Positions 51,183 to 60,753 of a stretch of DNA of 64,000 bases are shown in pieces. The notes beneath the pieces are model-generated. The model was not told where the DNA came from. It was given only the letters and a program-made list of their open reading frames with translations, and did no database searches. Each line of letters begins with the position of its first letter. Within the stretch, counting starts at the first letter, position 1. The position numbers and the translations under genes were made by a program. The DNA is from JALOAT01 sp041677345 (lineage in GTDB: Bacteria; Pseudomonadota; Gammaproteobacteria; Thiohalomonadales; Thiohalomonadaceae), in the NCBI GenBank assembly GCA_041677345.1, contig JBAYQE010000002.1, forward strand, positions 1-64,000. The letters run 5' to 3'.

Positions 51183-51460
51183 GATCCGGAAGAAATCCAG
51201 TGGACTAACTAATAGACGCCGCCACAGGGCGATGCGAGCCACTGTGCAGCCTGCACCCGTCGCCGTCGGGTGTCAGTCACTCCAGGCTCAAGGCTTGCAG
51301 GGGGAACATGGTCACGCGATGGTTCACCACGGCGGGGTCAGGCACCGCGTTCAGGAGGTGCTGCAGGTTCGTGCGGCCAAGATCGCATTAAAGAAAATCG
51401 TGGGGCTGCGCGCCTCATCAAAATCATTATCTCGCGCTTGACTGCGCGCACAACTCAACC

Positions 51461-52015
51461 ATGGTTGTCGCATCCTCGAACCGGCATGCGCGCATGGCTA
51501 AGGAAAAAGTCGTCTCGCCGATGCCGTTCCCCCACGACCGCCCGGCATGCATCGTGGTCCCGGCCGGCGGGGAACGCTGGACGGAGATGTTCATCGTGCA
51601 GGTCCCGGGTGGCGTGGCCAGCATCCAGGCCGAGGCGTACATGAACTTCCTTGCGGAACGCGTCGCGTGGATGTTGCGGCGTTCGCAGGACGAGGACGAC
51701 GCCATGGCGGAATTGCGCGCCTCACTCAAGGAGCGACGGCTGCTCAGGAAGGAACCGCGTAACAGCACACCGGGTCTGTTTTGTATCGACTGCATCGCCA
51801 CGAACGTGATTTTGTTGTCACGGATCCGTGCAACGCTGGACGACTTTCCCGTCGAGGTGCTGCGCGGTGACCACACCGCCGTGACGGTGTTGCTGCGCAC
51901 CGGTATCCATGAATGGCTGACGGCCCTCAGGAACTGGGCCGATGACACCAACAAGGAGCGTAACAAGGCACCGGCGGAGCCGAAGCGGCGATCGTCATCC
52001 CATCCGTCGCCTTGA
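51461..52015 (+). CDS. Hypothetical protein
   Basis: A 184-residue soluble, charged protein with no recognised domain. A mixed region (IVVPAGGERWTEMFIVQVPG, about 30-50) is followed by a helix-rich stretch with RRSQDEDDAMAELRASLKER and a C-terminal basic tail. Start codon choice is uncertain (ATG 51461 or ATG 51494). Codon use looks like that of neighbouring genes and the overlapping minus-strand frame is Ser/Arg-rich noise, so this frame is preferred. It precedes the DUF2254 gene with a 50-nt gap. Confidence 0.6.
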   Translation: MVVASSNRHARMAKEKVVSPMPFPHDRPACIVVPAGGERWTEMFIVQVPGGVASIQAEAYMNFLAERVAWMLRRSQDEDDAMAELRASLKERRLLRKEPRNSTPGLFCIDCIATNVILLSRIRATLDDFPVEVLRGDHTAVTVLLRTGIHEWLTALRNWADDTNKERNKAPAEPKRRSSSHPSP

Positions 52016-52065
52016 GGCGGTGCGCTGCGCCTTTCGAGGACATCACTGCAGCCTGGGATGGCATC

Positions 52066-53403
52066 ATGTGGGACTGGCTCAAGAATCTGCGTGAGATCCT
52101 GCACGGCAGCCTATGGTTCATCCCGAGCTTGCTGGCTGTGCTGGCGATGGGCCTTGCCGTGGTGATGCTCGCATTGGATCGCACCCTCATACACAAGACC
52201 GCACCCTCCTGGCTGTACCAGGGTGATCAGCAGGCTGCGCGGGAAGTGGTGGGTGTCATCGCAGTCTCGGTCATCGGCGTGGCCGGCGTGGCCTTTTCCG
52301 TCACCATGGTGGCGCTGTCGCTGGCGGGCTCGCAGTTCGGGTCGCTGCAGCTTGTCAGTTATCTGCGCGATCGTCTCAACCAGTCCGTGCTCGGCACCTT
52401 CGTGGGCACGTTCATCTATTGCCTCATCGTGCTCGGCAACGTCGGTGAGCGTATGACGCCGGCGGAGGTGATCCCTGAATATGCGGTGACCGTGGCGTTC
52501 CTGCTTGCCATCGCCAGCCTGGTGGCGTTTATCGCCTTCATCCACAACATCGGCCAGTCTCTGCAAGCCGAGCGTTTGGCGTCACGGGTGGGCGGCTGGT
52601 TGCTGGAGTCCATCCACGGGCTGTTTCCTGACCAGCCGGCGCAGCACCTGCCCGTGGGGAGGCGTGAAGAAGCATCCGTCGCCGAGCAGTCCGTGCAGAC
52701 GCTGCGGGCCCACCACACCGGCTACCTGCAGGCCATCGAATACCGGCGCGTCATGCATATCGCCACGCATCACGACGTCCTGGTGTATCTGGAACGACGG
52801 GCCGGCGATTTCATGACCGAGGGCACCGTGATCGGGCAGGTGCACTGGGCCGGCGACGGTCGTGGCGAGGCGCTGGCGGCGGAACTGGTGGACTGCCATG
52901 TGATCGGCTCGTTTCGCACCCCCACCCAGGACCCGGAATACGCCGTGCACCAGCTGGCCCAGATCGCCGTGCGGGCCATGTCGCCGGCCATCAATGACCC
53001 GTACACGGCACTCATCTGTATCGACTGGATGGACGCGGCCCTGCAATTACTCGCGCGGCGTGACAGGCCGTCGCGCCGGCATCACGACGAGGCGGGGAGG
53101 CTGCGCCTGGTGGCGGTGCAGCCGGAATTCGGCGTGGTGGCCGATGCCATGTTCAACAACCTGCGCATCGCCACACGCACCCACCAAGCCGTGCTGCTGC
53201 GCGTGGTGGATATGGTGGCGAATACCGCCCGCTACGCATGCAACGAGGCGGTACTGCACGCCTTGACCCAACACCTGGACCGATTGGCGGAGGACGGTGC
53301 CCATATGCTGCCGGTGGCACGTGAGCGCGAATTGCTGCGCGTCCGATGTCGTGAGGTGCAGGCCGTACTGGCAACCCGAGCTGCGGAACTGATCGCACGC
53401 TAG
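52066..53403 (+). CDS. DUF2254 membrane protein
   Basis: A 445-residue predicted inner-membrane protein with four N-terminal membrane helices (about 15-35, 60-85, 105-125, 140-160) and a long C-terminal cytoplasmic part. Typical DUF2254 blocks are VGVIAVSVIGVAGVAFSVTM, ALSLAGSQFGSLQL and RAMSPAINDPYTALICIDWM. The family has no established function; a small-molecule or ion transport role has been suggested only by its topology. An ATG at 52066 is used, as the family starts just before the first helix. A longer frame reaches 52012. Confidence 0.88.
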   Translation: MWDWLKNLREILHGSLWFIPSLLAVLAMGLAVVMLALDRTLIHKTAPSWLYQGDQQAAREVVGVIAVSVIGVAGVAFSVTMVALSLAGSQFGSLQLVSYLRDRLNQSVLGTFVGTFIYCLIVLGNVGERMTPAEVIPEYAVTVAFLLAIASLVAFIAFIHNIGQSLQAERLASRVGGWLLESIHGLFPDQPAQHLPVGRREEASVAEQSVQTLRAHHTGYLQAIEYRRVMHIATHHDVLVYLERRAGDFMTEGTVIGQVHWAGDGRGEALAAELVDCHVIGSFRTPTQDPEYAVHQLAQIAVRAMSPAINDPYTALICIDWMDAALQLLARRDRPSRRHHDEAGRLRLVAVQPEFGVVADAMFNNLRIATRTHQAVLLRVVDMVANTARYACNEAVLHALTQHLDRLAEDGAHMLPVARERELLRVRCREVQAVLATRAAELIAR

Positions 53404-53513
53404 CCGTGTGCAAGCGCCGTGCAGCAGGAATCACGGCGAGGGCATCACCCGTTTAGCGATTGTGGCACCGTTATCTAGGATCAGAGGAGTGACCACGCGA
53501 CCGGAGGTGCGCC

Positions 53514-55310
53514 ATGGGTGAGCAAGTGGCGGATTTCATACTGCACCGGCTCTCCGAGTGGGGCGTGCGGCGCATTTATGGCTACCCGGGCGATGGTATC
53601 AACGGCCTGATGGGCGCCCTCGGCCGTGCCGAGGAACGCTTCGAGTTCATCCAGGTGCGCCACGAGGAGACCGCGGCCTTCATGGCCTGCGCCCATGCCA
53701 AGTTCACGGGCCGGGTGGGCGTGTGCCTCGCCACCTCCGGGCCCGGGGCCATTCACCTGCTCAACGGACTCTACGACGCGCGCATGGATCACCAGCCGGT
53801 GGTGGCCATCGTGGGCCAGGCCAAGCGCATGTCCCTCGGCGGCGATTTCCAGCAGGAGGTGGACCTGTCCACGCTGTTCAAGGATGTGGCCAGCCATTAC
53901 GTGCAGACCATCACCACGTCCGCCCAGGCCCGTCACGTGGTGGACCGCGCCTTCCGCATCGCCATGGCGGAACGCACCGTGACCTGCATCATCGTGCCGA
54001 ACGATGTGCAGGAATTGCCCTCCATGATGTCGCCGCCACGCATGCACGGCGCCATCCTGAGCGGCGTCGGCTACAACGCGCCGCGCGTGGTGCCGCAGTC
54101 CGCCGACCTGCAGCGCGCCGCCGACGTGCTCAACGCAGGCAAGCGCGTGGCCATGCTGGTGGGTGCCGGCGCCTTCGGCGCGGGCGCGGAGGTGATCCGG
54201 GTGGCCGATACGCTGCAGGCGGGTGTGGCCAAGGCGCTGCTGGGCAAAGCGGTACTGCCCGACAACCTGCCCTTCGTCACGGGTGCCATCGGTCTGCTGG
54301 GCACCAAGCCAAGCTACGACATGATGATGGACTGTGACACCCTGCTCATGGTCGGTTCCAGTTTTCCGTACTCGGAATTCCTGCCGCCGGAGGGACAGGC
54401 GCGCGGTGTGCAGATTGACATCAATCCACGCAAGCTGTCCTTGCGCTATCCGATGGAAGTGAGCCTGCAGGGAGATGCCAGGGCAACACTGGAGGCGCTG
54501 TTGCCGCTGCTCAGGCAGCGCAAGGACCGCGGCAGTATCGCCTGGCGTCGCGGCATCGAAAAGGACGTGGCGCATTGGTGGTCGGTGCTCGAGGCGCGCG
54601 CCATGAACACCGGGGAACCCATCAACCCGCAGCGCGTATTCTGGGATTTGTCGCCGCGCCTGCCCGACCACTGCATCATCACCTCCGATTCAGGCTCGGT
54701 CGTCAATTGGTATGCGCGGGACCTCAAGATCCGGTCGGGCATGATGGCGTCCTTGTCCGGCGGTCTCGCCACCATGGGCTGCGGTGTGCCTTATGCCATT
54801 GCGGCCAAGTTCGCCTATCCCGATAGGCCGGTGATTGCGCTGGTGGGTGACGGCGCCATGCAGATGAACGGTAACAGCGAGCTGGTCACCGTGGCGAAGT
54901 ACTGGAAGCGCTGGCGCAATCGTACCCTGGTGATCGGCGTGCTGAACAACCGTGATCTCAATCAGGTCACTTGGGAGCAGCGCGCCCTGGCGGGCGACCC
55001 CAAGCTTTCGGCCAGTCAGGACGTGCCCGACTTTCCTTACGCGCGTTACGCGGAACTGCTGGGGCTCAAGGGTTGCTGCGCGGACACGCCGGAGTCGGTA
55101 GCCCATGCATGGGAAAAGGCGCTAACAGCGGACAGACCCTGCGTGGTTGATATCTACGTGGACCCGAACGTGCCGCCACTGCCGCCGCACATCAGTTTCA
55201 AGCAGGCGCGTGCCTACATGAGTGCGCTGTGGAAGGGCGATCCGGATACGGCCGATGTGCTGCGCCGCTCCGCTTCCGACTTCATCGAAGCCTTGATCCC
55301 GCGCCGCTGA
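53514..55310 (+). CDS. Thiamine-pyrophosphate-dependent enzyme (pyruvate oxidase/acetolactate synthase-like)
   Basis: A 598-residue three-domain TPP enzyme. The pyrimidine domain has YGYPGDGINGLMGAL and the catalytic Glu51 (QVRHEETAAFMA); the central domain includes VAMLVGAGAFGAGAE; the PP domain has VGDGAMQMNGNSELV with its metal Asp and VLNNRDLNQ. It resembles PoxB-type pyruvate oxidases and unassigned homologues more than acetolactate synthases, which need a regulatory subunit not found here. The C-terminus lacks an obvious lipid-binding helix like that of E. coli PoxB. It is followed after 3 nt by an enolase-superfamily gene, so substrates may be linked. Confidence 0.86.
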   Translation: MGEQVADFILHRLSEWGVRRIYGYPGDGINGLMGALGRAEERFEFIQVRHEETAAFMACAHAKFTGRVGVCLATSGPGAIHLLNGLYDARMDHQPVVAIVGQAKRMSLGGDFQQEVDLSTLFKDVASHYVQTITTSAQARHVVDRAFRIAMAERTVTCIIVPNDVQELPSMMSPPRMHGAILSGVGYNAPRVVPQSADLQRAADVLNAGKRVAMLVGAGAFGAGAEVIRVADTLQAGVAKALLGKAVLPDNLPFVTGAIGLLGTKPSYDMMMDCDTLLMVGSSFPYSEFLPPEGQARGVQIDINPRKLSLRYPMEVSLQGDARATLEALLPLLRQRKDRGSIAWRRGIEKDVAHWWSVLEARAMNTGEPINPQRVFWDLSPRLPDHCIITSDSGSVVNWYARDLKIRSGMMASLSGGLATMGCGVPYAIAAKFAYPDRPVIALVGDGAMQMNGNSELVTVAKYWKRWRNRTLVIGVLNNRDLNQVTWEQRALAGDPKLSASQDVPDFPYARYAELLGLKGCCADTPESVAHAWEKALTADRPCVVDIYVDPNVPPLPPHISFKQARAYMSALWKGDPDTADVLRRSASDFIEALIPRR

Positions 55311-55313
55311 AAC

Positions 55314-56405
55314 ATGGATCGCGTCCTTATCGAGGAAGTGCGTGCCACGGCCTATACGGTGCCCACTGATGCGCCCGAGTCCGACGGTACCCTGGCCTGG
55401 AGCGCCACCACAATGGTGCTGGTGGAGGCGCGCGTAGGCAAGGTGATCGGGTTGGGTTACAGCTACACCCATGCCAGTGCAGCGGCGCTCATCAATCAGG
55501 AGCTGGCACTGCGGGTGGTGGGTGGCGATGCCATGGCACCGGTGCAGCACTGGCATGTCATGCAGGAGGTGGTGCGTAATCTCGGCCGGGCGGGTATTGC
55601 CGCTACCGCCATCAGCGCGGTGGATGCGGCGCTGTGGGACCTGAAGGCACGCTTGCTCGGCATCTCGCTGGTGTTGCTGTTCGGGCCGGTGCGCGACAGG
55701 GTGCCGTTGTATGGCAGCGGCGGGTTCACGTCCTATGCCTTCGAGCGACTGGAGCAGCAACTGGCGCACTGGAGTGCCGTCGGCTTCGGCGCGGTGAAGA
55801 TGAAGGTGGGGCGACTGCCCCGGGATGACGTGGCGCGCGTGCGGGCCGCGCGTGAGGCGATCGGTCCCCACACCGCCTTGTTCGTTGACGCCAATGGTGC
55901 CTATGCGCCGCGCCAGGCATTGGAAAAGGCCGAGGCCTTCGCCGCCTTGGGCGTGCGCTGGTTCGAGGAGCCGGTGTCCTCCGATGACCTGGCGGGACTG
56001 CGCTTTGTGCGCGAACGGGTGCCGTCGGGAATGGTGGTGAGTGCCGGTGAATACGCCTATGGCATCGATGACTTTCGCAGCCTGTTGCAGGCTGGTGCGG
56101 TGGACGTGCTGCAGGCGGATGTGACCCGCTGCGGCGGCTACACCGGGTTTGGCATGGCGGCTTCGCTGGCGGAGATGTACCACACGCCGCTCTCCAGTCA
56201 CACCGCGCCTGCACTGCATCTGCCCATCGCCTGTGCCACGCGTGGCCTGGAGCACATGGAGTGGTTCCATGACCATGCGCGCATCGAGCGGCTGTTCTTC
56301 GAGGGTGCGCCCGAGCCCGCGCGCGGCGTGCTGTGTGCCGATCTCTCACGACCCGGCAACGGCCTCGAATTTCGCCGCAGTGATGCCGCGCGTTACGCCG
56401 TCTGA
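55314..56405 (+). CDS. Enolase-superfamily (mandelate racemase/muconate lactonizing type) enzyme
   Basis: A 363-residue enzyme that would abstract a proton alpha to a carboxylate. Catalytic residues of the mandelate-racemase subgroup are visible: Lys162 and Lys164 (VKMKVG), metal ligands Asp192 (VDANG), Glu218 (FEEP) and Glu246 (AGEYAYG), and the Asp269-His296 dyad (LQADVTRCGG, SSHTAP). This set fits a racemase or acid-sugar dehydratase; the substrate is not deducible. It lies 3 nt after the TPP enzyme. Confidence 0.87.
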   Translation: MDRVLIEEVRATAYTVPTDAPESDGTLAWSATTMVLVEARVGKVIGLGYSYTHASAAALINQELALRVVGGDAMAPVQHWHVMQEVVRNLGRAGIAATAISAVDAALWDLKARLLGISLVLLFGPVRDRVPLYGSGGFTSYAFERLEQQLAHWSAVGFGAVKMKVGRLPRDDVARVRAAREAIGPHTALFVDANGAYAPRQALEKAEAFAALGVRWFEEPVSSDDLAGLRFVRERVPSGMVVSAGEYAYGIDDFRSLLQAGAVDVLQADVTRCGGYTGFGMAASLAEMYHTPLSSHTAPALHLPIACATRGLEHMEWFHDHARIERLFFEGAPEPARGVLCADLSRPGNGLEFRRSDAARYAV

Positions 56406-56440
56406 CGACGGATGCATCTCGTGAAGCCACCCCTTCTACA

Positions 56441-59347
56441 GTGAACCGCCGCACCGATACCGAGGCCTTCCTGCCGCTGCAGCGTGCAATACGCAGCGAA
56501 CTCGATGCGCTCGCCAGCGACTTGCGTGCCGAATTGAAAGGACCCGTGCTGTTCGATGGCGGCAGCCGTGCCCTGTACGCTACGGACAGCTCCAATTACC
56601 GACAGGTACCGCTCGGGGTGGTGCTGCCGCGTGATGCGGAAGATGTGGAGGCCGTACTCGCCGTATGCCGCCGCTATGGTGCGCCGGTGCTGTCGCGTGG
56701 CGCCGGTACCAGCCTTGCCGGGCAATGCTGCAACGTGGCGGTGGTGTTGGATTTCTCCCGTTACATGAACCGTACTCTGGAGATCGACCCGGAGCGGCGC
56801 CTGGCGCGCGTGCAGCCAGGCGTGATCCTGGAACGCCTGCGCCGCGAGGCTGCTCGCCACGGCCTCACCTTCGCCCCCGATCCGGGCACCCACACCTCCA
56901 ATACCCTGGGCGGCATGATCGGCAACAATTCCTGCGGCGTGCACGCGGTGATGGGGGGACGCACGTCGGACAACGTCATCGCGCTGGATGTGTTCACCTA
57001 TGACGGCACGCGCCTCGTCCTCAGCGAGACGCAGGAGCAGGACCTCTCCCGTTACCTGCAGACAGGCGGACGCGTCAGTGAGATTTTCACGCGACTACTG
57101 CACCTGCGCGAGCGCTATGGCAGTCTGATCCGCGCCCGCTTCCCCGCTATCCCGCGTCACGTATCGGGCTACAACCTGCCCGACCTGCTGCCGGACAAGG
57201 GTTTCCACGTGGCGCGCGCCTTGGTGGGCAGTAAGGGTAGCTGTGTGACCGTGGTGGAGGCCACGGTGCAATTGGTGGAGGCCCCGCCCGCGCGTGCACT
57301 CCTGGTGTTGGGTTATGCGGATGTCTTCAGCGCTGCCGATCACGTACCCGAGATCATGGCCTTCGGTCCCGTGGGGCTGGAGGGCGTGGACGATCGGTGG
57401 GGCGCCGACCCGCAAGCGGGCGGGAGCACTGGCTTGCTGCCGCCAGGCGGCGGCTGGCTCCTGGCGGAATTCGGCGGTGCCGTGGCGGAGGAGGCCGAAG
57501 CAAACGCGCGGCGTGCCATGAACTACCTGGAAGGCGTGTCGTCACCGCCCGCGATGCGCCTTTACACCACTGCGCGGATACAGGCACAGGTGTGGGAGCT
57601 GCGGGAGGCCGGGCGCGGGGCCACGGCACACCTGCCGGGGCGTGCCCTCATCTGGCCCGTATGGGAAGACTCGGCCGTGCCACCGGAGCGACTGGGCGAG
57701 TACCTGCGCCGCCTGCGGGCACTGCTCACCCGCCATGGTTATGGCTGCGACCTGTACGGCCATTTCGGACAGGGCTGTGTACACACGCGCATCGACTTCG
57801 ATCGTGAGAGTGCGGACGGTGTAGCGCGCTGTCGTCGTTTCCTGCAGGAGGCCGCCGATCTGGTCGTTACACTGGGTGGTGCGTGCTCGGCGGAACACGG
57901 TGACGGCCAGGGGCGTGCTGAACTGCTGGAGCGCATGTACGGCGTCGAACTGGTGCAGGCCTTCCGCGAGTTCAAATCCATCTGGGACCCGCTTGGGCGC
58001 ATGAATCCCGGCAAGGTGGTCGACCCGTTCCATGCCGGCGAAAACCTGCGTGCAGGCCCGTCGTTCACGCCTGTTACGGTGACGACGGCCTTTCATTATC
58101 CCGCTGACCGTGGCGACTTCACACGTGCCGTGCAGCGTTGCGTGGGCGTCGGCAAGTGTCGCCGCGAGGAAGGCGGTGTCATGTGCCCGAGCTACATGGT
58201 CACGCGCGAGGAGCGGCACAGTACACGCGGCCGTGCGCGCCTGCTGTTCGAAATGCTGCACGGCAGCGTGATCACCGACGGCTGGCAAAGCGAAACGGTG
58301 AAGGAGGCCCTCGAGCTGTGCCTGTCTTGCAAGGGCTGTCGTGGCGAATGTCCGGTGAATGTGGACATGGCCACGTACAAGGCAGAGTTTCTCCATCACT
58401 ACTATCAGCGGCACCGCCGTCTGCGCGAGGCGTTGTTTTTCGCCAATGTCGATCGCATTGCGCGTCTGGCAGCGCGCGCACCCCGCCTTGCCAATGTACT
58501 TACCCAGCGCCGCCCTTTCACGTCCTGGGCCAAGTGGGCCGCCGGCGTGGCGCCGGAACGCAGGCTACCGGTATTTCCGCAGCAGACATTCAAACACTGG
58601 TTCGCGCGCCGCCGGCAACGCGGTGAGGGGCCACCCGTGATCCTCTGGGCCGACACCTTCAACAACCATTTCCTGCCGGACACCGCCAAGGCCGCGGTGG
58701 CGGTCCTCGAGGCGGCGGGCTTTTCGGTCCAGGTGCCCATGCAGCCGCTGTGTTGCGGACGCCCGCTGTACGCGTATGGTCTGCTCGACCGTGCCCGTGA
58801 GTCCCTGCGCGGCATCCTGGGGACATTGGCCGTACCCATACGCGAAGGGGTGCCTGTGGTGATGCTGGAGCCGGCATGCGCGTCGGTGTTCCAGGTGGAG
58901 TTGCCCGAGCTGTTCTCGCGTGACCGCCAGGCGGCGCAGCTGGCGCGCCAGACCTTCCTGCTTGCAGACTTCCTGCATCGCAACGCACCGCACTGGCGAC
59001 CGCCGCACCTGGCGCGCAAGGCACTGCTGCACCTGCACTGCCATCACCGGGCGCTGATGCCCGTCGATTCGGATCGGGTGTTGCTCGATGCCATGGGGCT
59101 CGACACGCGGTTCCCCGACAGCGGCTGTTGCGGCATGGCGGGCGCCTTCGGCATGGTGCGCGCGAAATATGACGTCTCCATCGCCGCGGGCGAGCGGGTA
59201 CTGCTGCCCGCAGTACGCAACAGCGACGCCGACACGTTGATCATCGCCGACGGTTATAGTTGTCGCGAACAGATCCTCCAGTGCATGGGGCGCGCGGCGC
59301 TGCATCCGGCGGAGGTGATCGCCCTGGCGTTGCGGTCGCATCGCTGA
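56441..59347 (+). CDS. Fused FAD-linked oxidase and Fe-S dehydrogenase (GlcD/GlcF or D-lactate dehydrogenase-like)
   Basis: A 968-residue fusion. The N-terminal FAD-binding domain (about 40-270) has LSRGAGTSLAGQCCN and DPGTHTSNTLGGMIGNN; the FAD-oxidase C domain follows (to about 530) with LYGHFGQGCVHTRIDFD and GGACSAEHGDGQGRAELLE. A ferredoxin-like region holds cysteine motifs CVGVGKCRREEGG and CLSCKGCRGECPVNVD, and the C-terminal CCG domains have PLCCGRPLY, HCHHRALM and DSGCCGMAGAFG. Such proteins oxidise 2-hydroxyacids and pass electrons to quinones at the membrane. The gene starts with GTG, and its place after the TPP and enolase-type genes suggests a common carbon pathway. Confidence 0.9.
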   Translation: MNRRTDTEAFLPLQRAIRSELDALASDLRAELKGPVLFDGGSRALYATDSSNYRQVPLGVVLPRDAEDVEAVLAVCRRYGAPVLSRGAGTSLAGQCCNVAVVLDFSRYMNRTLEIDPERRLARVQPGVILERLRREAARHGLTFAPDPGTHTSNTLGGMIGNNSCGVHAVMGGRTSDNVIALDVFTYDGTRLVLSETQEQDLSRYLQTGGRVSEIFTRLLHLRERYGSLIRARFPAIPRHVSGYNLPDLLPDKGFHVARALVGSKGSCVTVVEATVQLVEAPPARALLVLGYADVFSAADHVPEIMAFGPVGLEGVDDRWGADPQAGGSTGLLPPGGGWLLAEFGGAVAEEAEANARRAMNYLEGVSSPPAMRLYTTARIQAQVWELREAGRGATAHLPGRALIWPVWEDSAVPPERLGEYLRRLRALLTRHGYGCDLYGHFGQGCVHTRIDFDRESADGVARCRRFLQEAADLVVTLGGACSAEHGDGQGRAELLERMYGVELVQAFREFKSIWDPLGRMNPGKVVDPFHAGENLRAGPSFTPVTVTTAFHYPADRGDFTRAVQRCVGVGKCRREEGGVMCPSYMVTREERHSTRGRARLLFEMLHGSVITDGWQSETVKEALELCLSCKGCRGECPVNVDMATYKAEFLHHYYQRHRRLREALFFANVDRIARLAARAPRLANVLTQRRPFTSWAKWAAGVAPERRLPVFPQQTFKHWFARRRQRGEGPPVILWADTFNNHFLPDTAKAAVAVLEAAGFSVQVPMQPLCCGRPLYAYGLLDRARESLRGILGTLAVPIREGVPVVMLEPACASVFQVELPELFSRDRQAAQLARQTFLLADFLHRNAPHWRPPHLARKALLHLHCHHRALMPVDSDRVLLDAMGLDTRFPDSGCCGMAGAFGMVRAKYDVSIAAGERVLLPAVRNSDADTLIIADGYSCREQILQCMGRAALHPAEVIALALRSHR

Positions 59348-59491
59348 TAACCGGAACTATAGGCGTCATGTAACTGCAGGTTGGCCAGGCGCGCGGCCGT
59401 TCTCGTACGATCGCGTTCGGCGCTTGAGCGGAGGCGGCACAGCGCGATTTCAGGTATGCTGCCGCGCTGCCATTCAATGAAAGAGATCCGC

Positions 59492-60670
59492 ATGTACTGG
59501 GAAGGATGTGATGGACGTTGTGCGTGCACTCCGCAAGGTGCAGACGATTGCCGGGGACACGGGAATGCGGTGCTTGCGGCGGTGTTCGACAGTATCCATG
59601 TGCACATCGCCGTCATGGATCGCGACTTCACCCTGCTGCAGGTCAACAAGGCCTACTGCCGCGCCGATGGCCGACCCGAGGAGGCCCTGCTGGGGCGCAA
59701 CCATTTCGAGCTGTATCCCGATGAAGAAAACGAACGCCTGTTTCGCACGGTAGTGAACACGGGCAAATCCTACAGCGCCACCGCCAAGCCGTTCGTCTAT
59801 GCGCATCAGCCGGAACGCGGGGTGACTTACTGGGATTGGACCTTGTCGCCGATCCATGATGCCGCCGGCGGCGTGGAAGGACTCATCCTCACCTTGGCGG
59901 ACGTCACCGACAAGGAACGGCGCCGCATCGAGGCCGAACGTATCCGCGAGGCATTGGAGCAACGCGTGTCCGAGCGCACCTCGGACCTGGAGAGCGCGGT
60001 ACGTGAACTGGAGTCCTTCTCCTATTGCGTATCGCACGATCTCTCCACGCCGTTACGTGCCATCAACGGCTACGCCACCCTGCTGGAGGAGGAGTTTGCA
60101 CCCCAGTTGCCGGCCGAGGCGATGGGCTACATCGGGAGGATCCGCGAGGCGAGTGCGCGCATCGATCAGCTCATGGCCGGGCTGCTGCAGCTCAACCAAG
60201 TGTCGCGCTCGGAATTGTCGCGCAGCACCGTGGACATGTCGTCCCTCGCCGCTCACATCATCGAAGACCTCAGGCGCGAGCAGCCGGGACGGAACGTGAA
60301 CTTCATCTGCGGCGAAAACATGTCCGCGTACATGGACCAGGACATGGCGGGCATTCTCCTGGCCAATCTGTTGGGTAATGCATGGAAGTTCACCAGCCAC
60401 GCCGCGCAGGCCGAGATCCGGTTTGCTTGCGTCGACGGCGGTACCGAGACCATCTACAGCGTGAGCGATAACGGCGCCGGGTTCGACATGGCCTCTGCCG
60501 ACAAACTCTACGGCCTGTTCCAGCGCCTGCACGGCAGCCATGAGTATCCCGGTTCCGGAATCGGGCTGGCCACCGTCGCGCGCATCATCCGCTCACACGG
60601 CGGCCGGATCTGGGCGCAGGCCCGGGAAGGCGAGGGTGCCACGTTCTTTTTCACCTTCGGGGGCGCCTAA
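59492..60670 (+). CDS. PAS-domain sensor histidine kinase
   Basis: A 392-residue cytoplasmic kinase. A PAS domain (about 30-140; DRDFTLLQVNKAYCRADG, YWDWTLSPIHD) is followed by a coiled coil (ERRRIEAERIREALEQRV). The HisKA helix carries His in CVSHDLSTPLRAINGY, and the ATPase domain has LLGNAWKFTSHA, VSDNGAGFD and GSGIGLATVARI. No membrane segment is seen. ATG at 59492 is chosen because AGAGAT lies just upstream; earlier in-frame starts exist. No response regulator gene is adjacent, so it is an orphan in this window. The HisKA type resembles that of bacteriophytochrome-like kinases. Confidence 0.9.
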   Translation: MYWEGCDGRCACTPQGADDCRGHGNAVLAAVFDSIHVHIAVMDRDFTLLQVNKAYCRADGRPEEALLGRNHFELYPDEENERLFRTVVNTGKSYSATAKPFVYAHQPERGVTYWDWTLSPIHDAAGGVEGLILTLADVTDKERRRIEAERIREALEQRVSERTSDLESAVRELESFSYCVSHDLSTPLRAINGYATLLEEEFAPQLPAEAMGYIGRIREASARIDQLMAGLLQLNQVSRSELSRSTVDMSSLAAHIIEDLRREQPGRNVNFICGENMSAYMDQDMAGILLANLLGNAWKFTSHAAQAEIRFACVDGGTETIYSVSDNGAGFDMASADKLYGLFQRLHGSHEYPGSGIGLATVARIIRSHGGRIWAQAREGEGATFFFTFGGA

Positions 60671-60753
60671 CCGAGCGTTGTGGTAATCGCGCGCGGGAGC
60701 CCACTCCCACCGCGGGGCCGCGGCAGTGCGGTGATGGCGGATGCCGCTTTCGC

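Noticed and set aside
53481..54671. Minus-strand ORF of 396 codons opposite the TPP enzyme
   Set aside because: The sense strand carries full TPP-enzyme motifs; the antisense frame is His/Gly-rich without known features.
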